From: Intoshia linei | Taxonomy: Eukaryota > Orthonectida > Rhopaluridae | Assembly: GCA_001642005.1 (NCBI GenBank) | Contig: LWCA01000141.1 | Location: 1-48,420, forward strand | Reading direction: 5' to 3' | DNA length: 48,420 nucleotides | Shown here: in pieces, positions 34,801 through 47,000 of the stretch | How the letters are laid out: every line of letters begins with the position of its first letter | Position numbering within the stretch: the stretch's first letter is position 1 | The notes under the pieces: model-generated | Seen by the model: the letters and a program-made list of their open reading frames with translations, nothing else | Told to the model about the DNA's origin: nothing | The model's database searches: none | Program-made: the position numbers and the translations under genes

Positions 34801-37800
34801 TTACATGTATTTTTTTTTTTTACAGTTTTTTATATATTTTTCATGATTTAGTATTCATGATTACAATTTCAAAATTAGTTAATACACTTATTTAATCCAT
34901 TATTATTATTTTTTATTTTATTTACTCAATTAAGTTAATTAATTAAAATTATTATTAAATAATTAAAACTGTTAGTTTAATAATGGTTTGAGTAATCATT
35001 TTTTTGTTGTACCCACTTAATAATTTATTTTCACATTTGGCCCACCTAGCAAATTAAGTCAGAGACTCTGATCTATGTAAACAAATGTGACAGTTTAATT
35101 TAGGATCAAATCGATCAATCAGTTTCCGACTATGAATTAATCGAAGATTTTTGTGTCAATTTATCGGTGGATGATTTTAATGCTAGATGGACAACAATCG
35201 GTTGGCCAAATAAATTGGAATTGATGATGTCACAAGCTGAGAAAACATTAAAAGTAGATGAAGAACGCTTCAAGAAAGCTCAAATTCAAGATAATGCCAA
35301 CGTTTATAATAAACTGGATGAATTAACAATGTCAGTAGCTGGTATGTCGGCATATACTGATATTGGTAAAGCGCATGAAACTGCTAATGAAATGAGACGT
35401 ATAAATAAACAATTGAATGAAACACAAAAATTGACACAAACTTACAACAATAGGGAACGATTATTTTCGCTTCCAGTTACAAATGTAATTTATGACAATT
35501 TTTTCATAATTTACAATTATATTTTCATCAAACTCCAAATATGAATAAAATAAAAATCATAAAAAACTTACATACCAAAACGGATATAGTTTCATTTTTT
35601 TTAAAATTAATAATGTCCTCTAACGTCATTCCTCCATGTTCATTATTCTGCCAACCTTATACATATTAGTGTATATTCTATAAAAAATTAATCAATAGTA
35701 ACAATTTACGAATATACCAACTTTTAGTATGATAAATTAAAAGTGTTAATGAATGATTTTGAACCTTATCGAAGTTTATGGATTACAGTTTCAGATTGGA
35801 TTAGAACTTATGACAGCTGTCTTGATGATCCTCTCAATTTAATTGACTCTGAAACAATAGAAAAAGTGGTCAATGATTCTTACAAATCTTTACACAAGTC
35901 GATCAAACACTTTAAAAATGTTTCAGGTAAAAAAATTATTATTTTAATGAATATATTTTACTATATTATACTATTATAATATTAATACTGTTTAAAAGAT
36001 GTTCTTGACGTTGCTACTACTATCAAAAACAAAGTACAAGAGTTTAAACCATACATACCATTACTTCAAGGACTTCGTAATCCTGGAATGCGTCATAGAC
36101 ATTGGACGGAAGTAAATTTATATTTATTAATTTATATTCAATTTGTAATATTAATAACATGAGTAATTATTATATTTTTAATTTTTTAATTCTCACGAAT
36201 TTTGTTTAGTTATCGGAATCAATTGGAATACCAATTGTACCCAATGACAGTCTAACGTTTACAAAATGTTTGGAAATGAATTTACAAAATTATGTAGAAG
36301 AAATTAGTAAAACTGCTCAAGTTGCTGGAAAAGAATATGCAATTGAACAGGTACATTGCATGTCATCATCCATTGAAATTAATTAAATGCGCCATCCATT
36401 ATTACATAAATAATTTAGGCCTTGGATAAAATGGAAACTGAATGGAAATCCATTTTCTTTGAAGTTTTACCTTTCAAGGAAACTGGAACATGTATAATAA
36501 AATCATCTGAAGAAGTTTCTCAAATGTTAGATGATCACATTGTTATGACTCAAGGGATGTCATTTTCTCCATTTAAAAAACCATTTGATGATAGAATTAA
36601 TAATTGGGAAACTAAATTGAGAATTACGCAAGTATTAATGCATAATGATGAAATAAACAAAATTTAGGATGTTATTGATGAATGGATATTTTGTCAAAAA
36701 CAGTGGCTTTATCTTGAACCTATTTTTAGCTCTGAAGACATTAATTTACAATTACCGGTAGAGAGTAAAAGATATCAAACAATGGATCGCATGTGGCGAA
36801 AAATTATGAAAAATGCAAAGGATGATCCGATGGTAATATTTTTAAATTTATTTTTTATTTCTAAAATTTCAAATTATTGATAAGTTAATAAAATTTTTAT
36901 TAGGTTATTTCATTATGCCCCGATACGCGACTCTTGGACAATTTAAAAGAGTGCAACAAATTATTAGAACAAGTACAAAAAGGTTTAAGTGAATATTTGG
37001 AAACGAAACGTGCAGCTTTTCCCAGATTTTACTTTCTATCTGATGATGAATTACTGGAAATACTTTCACAAACAAAAGATCCGACTGCAGTCCAACCACA
37101 TTTACGAAAATGTTTCGAAAATATTGCAAAAGTAATTTTTCAAACATCAATACGCACTAGATATCAAGATTATGGAACCATTTATATATGATTTTATTGT
37201 TTATCTAAAAAAGATTTCCAGGATTTTTGTTAATGATTGCAAAGTATATCTAGGAAATTTTTTAAATATATTTTTTGAAAAATACCGACTACATATGATG
37301 TGATCAAGAATCACCGACTGTATCTAAATTTGTTTATTTAAATTTTTTTAACATATACTTACCAATTTAATTAGTTGGAATTTCAAGATGATTTGCAAAT
37401 TACAGCAATGTTCAGTGGTGATGGTGAAAGAGTACCGTTCTGTGAAAAATTGTTTCCAACTGGAAATGTTGAAGATTGGTTATTGCAAGTTGAACGTGTT
37501 ATGAAAGCAAGTATTCGGTCCATTCTGGAAAAAGCTATCAATGAATATTCTGACGTATTTAAAATTAAATATAATAATTGCAATGTAGAGTCACTTACCT
37601 GTCGGGTTTGCGATATATTGTTTACCCACCTTATTAACTATACAATATTATGTCTGGTCCTATTTTCTCACTCAATTTTAAGGTATTAATGAGTTAGTGT
37701 TAGGGTTATTGATTGTTTACCTATTCAATACTTACACTTTTCAATCTGCCCTAAAAACGAAATTTGAAGACATTTTTAGAGTAAAGTTTGCAATCTTTTT

Positions 37801-38099
37801 GTCAAGCGGACTGGTCTGCCGCTGTATTGGTATAAAAAATATATTATATTTTTGAGTAAGAGTCATATCTAACAGGTACTTCCAGCGTTGTCAGTGACAA
37901 CTTGACATTATACAATTTTATACGTTTATAAAACTACATGACTCACATTTTTAATTAATAGGAAAGTCGAATGAAATGGGTGCTAATGTGGCCTGGTCAA
38001 ATTGTTATTGCTGGCAGTCAACTATTTTGGACTCAGAATGTTACAAATTGGTTAACTAAAAATAATTTATCAGAAGGATTAAATATGTTTTTAAAGCAG
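28848..38099 (+). CDS. Dynein tail and linker exons (residues 1-1305)
   Basis: Nineteen exons encode the tail and linker. Landmarks: [13 protein letters not shown] and [10 protein letters not shown] near the N-terminus; [10 protein letters not shown] and [10 protein letters not shown] in 30723-31124; [15 protein letters not shown] in 32696-32978; [17 protein letters not shown] in 34282-34401; [11 protein letters not shown] in 35999-36111; linker hallmark [16 protein letters not shown] from about residue 1162, then [27 protein letters not shown] and WPGQIVIAG in the last two. These blocks occur in the order expected for axonemal dynein heavy chains (DHC_N2 region). The donor at 37554 was chosen by phase and by similarity; the frame could run on for some codons beyond it. 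Confidence 0.9.
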
Positions 38100-41000
38100 G
38101 TATTTTTATTTATGTAAACCAGAGGTTATAAAGTAAAAACAATACAATTATAGTTAAAACCCTCAAAAAAAATTAATTCATGTTGAAAATCTAACTTAAA
38201 AATCCTAATATTCACTATTATTAATCCTTTAAATGAGGGGTTCCCAAATTTGTTTCAGGTGGAACCATCATATCATATTACTTTTTACTTTAAAGTGAAT
38301 TATTCCATCTTAATTTGTCATTTTCAATGTGATGACATATATTCAGTATCAATTTAATAAATACTTAAAAATACCAATTGTGTATCAATAATTAACTGAA
38401 TCTTCACTTTATAAATATTTCAGTCAAATTTTACCATTATTGCAAAGAATTGTAATATAAAAATGATATTAACAAAGTTTTTTTAGTTTTGTTGTTGTAG
38501 TTTCTTATTTAAATTTTAATGTTTTAATATAAATATTTTGAAAATGTAAATTTGAAATTTAAAATATGCGTAGCAATGAAAAAAATTCCGAAGGAATGAA
38601 TTATATAGATTTTCACCAAGAATGCGTAGATTTCTGGGGTGAAAATTTTTTATTTATATCAACTGGAATAAGCTCCATCAGAATAATCTTCTTTTTTTTA
38701 ATTTTCAGACAGTTAATTATTTCACATTCTTTGTTTGAATAAAATATTTCGGAAAAAAAATATATTAATACTAAAATGCTTTTTTGACCGTGAAGTCGTC
38801 ACTTATTCAGATTGAAATGTTTTGTGTGTGTTAACAGATACAACTGTATCACTTGTACATTTTTTAATTCTAGTGCTGTTTTCATAAAAAAAAGGGTAAT
38901 TTGTGGTTTTGTCTCTGAAGATATAATTTTTTTAAATTTGAATTTATGATAATGTTCATGATTTTAAAATCCGTATCAGCGTATATATTTTTTTAAATTC
39001 TCTAACTCGTTTGATTTTCAAAAAAAGGACAATGCGGGTTTTTGACCCATAAGATGTGAGTTTGGGAGGTTGAAATTTATNGTTTGATTTTGCTTTAATT
39101 TCTAATAAACGATCCTCCCTGTTGACATTTTTCTTGGTCTTCCTTTTTTAAGTCGATTAGAGTTAGATCTTTTTGGTGCTTTTTAATTATTCCTTGAACT
39201 GCGCGTCTAAATATACGGAAAGCTCTCTAGCAATTTTTACTTGGGTATACCCTCTATTGAAATATGTGACAACTAATTCGTGCTTTTGTATATTTATTTG
39301 ACGCATTTAGTTGAAATTTATAAGAAGAATAATATTAATTACCTATATTTCAAAAAATATGTTTTTGAAAGTAATGAAAATGAAAGTGCTCAAAATATTT
39401 GAACAAGTAAATATTTTTATTTATATATAAATCAGTTTTTATTAAATTTAATGTATCATCGCAACCAAAACAATTATTTAAGGAATGGAATTTATGTTAT
39501 TAAGTAAGTTAGCCACTTAAAAAATTATAAAATTGAAAATTTATACAGATTGCGGCAATTTTACTAAGTGCTCAAAACATATGGACGGGTCTGTATTTTT
39601 ATAGTAATAACAAACATAAATCAAAAACAGAGGATATATTTAATATATATAGATATATTATATATTTAATAATTTCCGGGAATTAAATTTCCCGGGAATT
39701 TTGTCCCGGTTTTTTTTTGGCACAATCACTAGTACAAACAAGCATACGTAAAATAATTATTTTTTTTTATTTTTTTGTACATGAGGATTAAAACGAAACT
39801 TCATTTTAAAATATTGCTTGGCAATTTTTTTATATGATATATAATAATATTTATTATATATGTAACATATATTAATACTATAAAATACAAATCAAAACTT
39901 GTAACGCGTTACCCAAAATTAGTAATAAGTCAAATGTTTGACTTCGATTTTATAAAATCAATTATTATTTAAAAAAAGTTAAAGTTAAAATATAAAGGGT
40001 ATGTTCAATATTTTATTTGATTAATTAATAATAAATTTAGAAAACTAAAAAATTTTAAATTCATAAAACAATGCTTAAAAACTAGTGAACAGAGATTGAA
40101 TTATTTAAATATAAAAAGATGCAAAAAAGAAAGCACAATTGATATGCCATTAGGTATATAACACAGTACACCATTTTAAGACTTTTGATATAATCGTTAT
40201 TTTCAAAAAAAATTAGAAAAAGTGAATTTTTCTCTTAAGGGTTGGGTAAATTTGGATTTTCTCTTTATAATTAATTCCTGCAATAATATATTACTTTAGC
40301 CGTGGACACCTTTGAGAAGCAATTATTTAGACTATATTTTTTAATGTTGTGTCCCGCGAAATTTGTAAAATTTATTTTTTGACCCTCACTCGCCATGTTT
40401 TTGGACCAGCCTGGTCTATTTCATCATAATTTGTTTAATCACTAGTAATTTTTGCTCTTCAGAAAGTGACCCAATTGTTATGAAATGTTGGTCATATCTG
40501 CTGTAGAGGTTTACGTGTAAAACTCATTATAATGAGTTATTGTTTTTCTCATCTGTTTTAAATATAAATACAATTACATTTTAGAAAACATTTCTCAAAT
40601 TAACAACTTTGAAGTAGCAATAAATGAAATTAATAAAAATTACTACGATTGTGAATCAAACAAACTATTAATTGAAAAAATTGAATTATTAGTGAAAACT
40701 GAAAATTTATCAAATATAAAAAATTTACATTTAAATTTCACAAATATGCTTATTAATTTTGTCGAAAATTCAGATATTCACCTCAAATCATGGACTTTAC
40801 TAAAAAATTATTTTGAATCTAGTATAATTTTAATATTGTTTGATTTCTTTTTATTGTAGTCGATATAAATGAAATGTACCTACCAAACGAATTCCTTAAT
40901 GTCTTATTAGAATCATCTAAAGTAATTTTTAAAATTTTTTTATTTTTCTAGTTTTAATAATTTATTTATCATTTTTTTAATTGATTTTATTTTTAAAACG

Positions 41001-44000
41001 TATAGTTTTAGTAAATATATTTTGTATATTTCAAATTAGGTACACATCGCTAATGACATGATATTGTGCGAAATACTAAAAATAATTAAAAGAATTTCCT
41101 CTAAAGGTTAGTTTTAACAAATTTTTTGAATATATGGTAACACAATCAGACATTTAATTTTATATAAGTAAAAGGCTAACTAAAAAATTACATGAATTTA
41201 TTAATAAAATTTTTTTGAAATTAAAATTAATGAATTGTCAAAAATATCTTTGGGAATCCTGGATTTTAGTTCAAACGCTAGTTATATATATAAGGTTTTA
41301 ATTGAAAAATAAACGATTAAATATGTTTTTATAAACATGTTTAGAAAAAGTTAGTATATTCTTGGTGAAACATGAATTTTTGAATATCATTAAACTAATA
41401 ATGGAAATCAAGATACAGTCCTGTAATAATGATGAAACATCTCTAAATGTAGTGAAATTATCTCTATGCTCCTTCTGGTCTACAACCATATTTGGTATTT
41501 TACTTTTATTTTGTTTGAAATTTTTTGACTTAACAATAAAGTAAATTAAAATAATTAACAGATTCAACAAGAATACACTTTATAAAAGACAATTATATTA
41601 CACCCATTGTGGAGTTGCTTAAAAAATATACCGACCATGAAGAAATAATTAGTGAAATTTATCCCGCCATAATGTCATTAGCTCTAGAACGTAATTTTTA
41701 CAAATACCGTATAACTACAATTAGTCGAAATTTTTTCAAATTTTCGTATATATATGTATATATATGACGTACATTATGAATATTAGAATTATATGAATTA
41801 TGAATTAGAAGATTTCGTATAGATCTACTGTACTAATATAAATCATATACCATATTATTGTGGTTAGTTAATCTATACTTATTTCAGCTTCCAGTTACCC
41901 ATTAATAGTGGACATGAATATTATTGATTATATACTCCAAGGAATATTGAAATTTAAAAGATCCTCCGATTTAATAAAAAACGCAATTTGTGCAATAAAC
42001 ATTTTGTGCTCAAATAGCGGTAATTTTTTTCAAATTTACTATATATATTGAATATTAATATAATATTTTAATATTTGAATATAAAACAGAAATGTGCGCA
42101 TATCAACTTTTGTTGAACAATGACGATGAAACTGAGCATTTGTCAACAATAATAGAATTATGCTTGGAAAATATAGATTCAATTACAATGGTTGAATCTT
42201 ATATGAATCTATTTTTAGATTTGCTATTTTATGGTAAATTTAATGTGTCAGTGTTTTATCGATACATGATTAAAATATCTAAAACTTAATGTAGAGGAAG
42301 TAATGCATAATATGAAACTATTTAATATTGAAAAATTAATCTTTAAAGTTTGTGAAATGTACAAAAATAGCGATGTAATTATATTTTTAATTTTTTTCAT
42401 AATATTGAATTTTAGGATATTATGATACCTACGAAGGAAATTATGAAAATATTAGACATTAAAATGGAATAATTCGTTAAAAGACAACGATATTTAATAA
42501 ATTCGTTTTTTATTTTCAATTGTTTTGTATTTATAGTTTTTAACCAATTTTTTTGGTTTGTAAAAGATAATTACTTTATTTTATCATTACACTAGGTTGA
42601 CTGTTATGTACTACGTACTAACAGCACCTAGCTCTGCCGAGGGCACATTTTTATTTTACCAACAAAATAAATTCATGTTGAAAATCTAACTTAAAAATTC
42701 TACAAATCACAATTATCAATTCTTTAAAGGAGTGATTTCCAAACTTGTTTCAGGTGGAACCGTCATATCACATTAATTTTTAATTTAAAGTGAATTATTC
42801 CATCTTAATTTTGTTTTGTTAACATTTGTGTAACGAATTTTAAAATGTTGTTATCCCATTTTTTTAATTTATTAGACAGAATGTGTGTATAATATTAAAA
42901 ATAAAGTAAAAACAGTCCAATCCTAAAAATTGTCATAAATAGCATAAATTCCAAAAAAATAAAATTAGTCCAATACTAAAAATTGTCATAAAGGTGTGAG
43001 TTTTGGAAATTGAAATTTATATTATTATATGCAAAAATTGTAATAAATAGCATAAATTGCAAAAAAAATAAAATTATAAAAACCTATTTTTTGATTTCCA
43101 ATGTGATAAATTATCACTGATAATATATATTCAGTACCAATTTAATAAATACTTAAAAATACCAATTATGTATGAATAATTAACGGAATCAGCACTTTAT
43201 AAACATATTTCAAATGAATTTTACCAATATTGCAAAGAATTTTAATAAATATAAAAATTATAATATCAAAGTTGTATTACTTTTAGTAATTGTTGTTGTA
43301 GTTTTGATTTAAATTTTTATTTTAATCGAAATATTTGAAAAATATTAGTTGATAATATATTCAAAAATTATTTTTCACCGGGATTGCGTAGATTTTTAGG
43401 GTTGAAATTTTGTTTTATATCAACTGGAATAAGCTCTATCAGAATTATCTTTTTTTTTTAATTTTCGGACCGTTAATTATTTCACATTTTTTGTTTTAAT
43501 AAAAAATACATGAATAATAAAATGCTTTTTTGACCGTGAAGTCGTCACTTATTCAGATTGAAATGTTTTGTGTGTGTTAACAGATACAACTGTATCACTT
43601 GTACATTTTTTAATTCTAGTGCTGTTTTCATAAAAAAAAGGGTAATTTGTGGTTTTGTCTCTGAAGATATAATTTTTTTAAATTTGAATTTATGATAATG
43701 TTCATGATTTTAAAATCCGTATCAGCGTATATATTTTTTTAAATTCTCTAACTCGTTTGATTTTCAAAAAAAGGACAATGCGGGTTTTTGACCCATAAGA
43801 TGTGAGTTTGGGAGGTTGAAATTTATCTTAATATACGTCCCGGAAAAAAACTGTAATTGAAATATGGTCTTTAAAAAATTCTAAGATGGGTAGTTATTTA
43901 AATCAAGCGTAACACACACACAAACAAAAATCGCGTAGCATTCTATAATATGCTAATATATAATTATATAAGTTAGGATATAATATAATAACTTAAATTT

Positions 44001-47000
44001 CAAAAAACTGAAATTGTAAATAACTTTTCCAATGTAAGTAAATAGTGGGAATATTAGTTGGCCCATAGCGGCATTGTGGTCTCTGGTTAACGAAAATTAT
44101 TTGATTAATTTTAATAAAATATCGTTCTAGTATCAGAAGAAATGAACAGTAAATAATGTCTATAATATATATCACATTAAGAATTATTATTTTAATTTTT
44201 TAAAAAAAAATTTAGTTGAAAATTCATGATATATTTGAATTTCAACTGTCAACAAAGTATCCCAAACCTGATGATTATTATTAATAAATACAAATATAAT
44301 TGGCTATAATAATATACATATAATAATATATGTTTAATAAGCATTGTTTATTTTATAAATTAATTTCACATTCTATATTAGTTGGATGACTTACGATATC
44401 TAGTTACTCAAGATTTATTACCCATTGAACGTCAAATAATATCACCACTCATTGTCGTTGAAGTACATTCACGTGAGGTTATTCTAAAACTGATTGAAGA
44501 CAAAGTGCATAATATAAATGATTTTGAATGGATTAAACAATTACGTTATTATTGGGAAGAAAAAAATATGTCAATGAGAATCATAAATGCTTCATTTCCC
44601 TATGAATATGAATATTTAGGAAATAGGTAATACATTTCGATTTTACATAATGAAATCACAGATTGTTAACATGTTTAAATAATTTTATTCATCCTCACAT
44701 GTTGATCAAAATGATATGAATCATGCTTGAAATGAATCAATTACTATATTGAAAAATTAATTATTTCATTCAGGATTGAAAATTTGACATTATATCATTT
44801 TACTTTATTAGTTAACTAGGTTGATTGTTAATTACATAGAGCACGTAGTTCTGCAAGGGGACTTTTTTAATTCTTCCAAAAAAAATAAATTCAATTATAA
44901 AATCCTACTTAAAAATGCTACTATTCACTATTATCAATCCTTGAATGGAGTGGTTCGATAATTTTTTTCACCATGGACCGTAATTCCACATTATGTTTTA
45001 ATTTATAGTAAATTATTCCAACTTAATTTTATTTTGTTAATATTTGTGATCCTATTTTTTTAATTCTAGGACTATTATCATTTTTTAATATAAGATTAAT
45101 CTGTTGTTTTGATCGTGATTTTGACACTTTTTTGAGATTATGATTTATAATAATGTTTAAATTTTAAAAACTATTCTACAATTCATGTTGCATAAAATTC
45201 TAGGACCTTTTTAATTTATCAAAAAAAGGTTTATTTGGGTTTTGGCCGTGAAAATATCAGATTTTGAAATTGTAATTTATCATAATGAAGACTCTTTAGG
45301 CCCCTGGTGGGTCCAAGCCCCAACAACTGGACTAGATTACTGTTATGTACTTCGTACGAACAGTGTTTAGCTCTTCCCAGGGGACTTTTTAAATTTTAAC
45401 AAAAATTAATTCAATAATAAAATTTTACATAAATATCTCACAATCAGTTGAATTAAAAAAATTAGATTTATCTACATATTTAAATGTATATGGTTTTATA
45501 AAGAGCTTATTAAGATTGTTACTTTTGAGAGCGATCAATATTGTAGATATGTATACTAATTTAATATAAAATAAATTTTTAATAATGCAGTATCGTACAG
45601 TGTATGTTATTTAATATTTTAGTGGACGGCTGGTTATTACACCTTTGACGGATCGTTGCTATTTAACTTTAACTGGAGCTTTACATCTGAAATTGTAATT
45701 ATTGTTTTAAATTAAAATTATTGATATAGTGGTGGAGCACCGGCAGGTCCGGCGGGCACAGGCAAAACGGAAACAACTAAAGATTTAGCTAAAGCATTTG
45801 CTATTCAATGTGTTGTTTTTAATTGCTCAGACCAGCTTGATTATATGGCAATGGGAAAGTTCTTTAAAGGCTTAGCTTCTTCTGGTGCTTGGGCATGTTT
45901 CGATGAATTTAATCGGTAAAAATTAAAAAAATGTTATCCTTTATTTATAGAATCTATGTCGAAGTTCTTTCGGTAATTGCTCAGCAGATTACAACAATTC
46001 AGAAAGCTCAACAACAAAAAGTCGATAGATTCATATTTGAAGGTGCTGAAATTGATTTAAAAGCTTCTTGTGCTATTTTTATTACTATGAATCCCGGATA
46101 TGCAGGTAAATTTTAATCCCATGTCATAATTTTAACATAGGTCGAACGGAACTACCAGATAACTTGAAGGCGTTATTTAGACCCGTTGCTATGATGGTTC
46201 CAGATTATGCAATGATTGCGGAAATTTCAATATTTTCGTATGGATTTAGAGACGCTAAAAATTTGTCAAAAAAAATTACCATTACTTTTAAACTAAGTAA
46301 GTGATTATTTGATGTGTATATTTAATATTATAAGTTTTTTCTTATTTAAATTAATATTGTTTTATTAACTTATTGAAATTATTAGGTTCCGAACAATTAA
46401 GCAACCAAAACCACTATGATTTTGGTATGAGGGCTGTGAAATCGGTAATTCTTGCTGCCGGTAATTTAAAACAACAAAATATTGATATGGATGAATCTTT
46501 ATTAACTTTACGTGCAATTAAGGATGTAAATGTGCCCAAATTTTTGGAAAACGATAAAAAGCTTTTTAATGGAATCATTTCTGATTTATTTCCAAATATT
46601 GATGAAACTCCAATAGATTATGGTTTATTCTACGATACATTATGCAAGGTCGCGCAAGAAAACTACAACTTGGAACCAATCGAGTCCTTTATCGATAAAT
46701 GTATTCAACTTTATGAAACAACAGTTGTTCGTCATGGTTTAATGATTGTGGGTCCAACCGGGTCGGGTAAAACAATGTGTTATCAAGTTTTACGTGATAC
46801 AATGACTCAATTAAATGGCGAACCGAATCCATCTGGTTCAAATTTCAAACCTGTCCAGTCACACGTTTTAAATCCCAAGGTATACTATGAGAAAATTATT
46901 ATATAGCAGATTTTCTTAAATAAGAGATAAAAATAAATAAATTCACTCATTTTTTATTTTGGTTAAAAATCTTTCAATTTAAAAATTCGGAGGGACGAAA

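Noticed and set aside
36905-37150. Minus-strand frames at 36905-37150, 37383-37583 and 47204-47569
   Set aside because: Antisense shadows of dynein exons with conserved motifs.
40462-40510. Possible exon reading [13 protein letters not shown] before the nested gene exons
   Set aside because: Acceptor and peptide look plausible, but no donor gives the phase required by the exon at 40585, whereas the exon at 40041-40153 fits.
43993-44175. 60-codon minus-strand frame
   Set aside because: Intronic, hydrophobic and unsupported.
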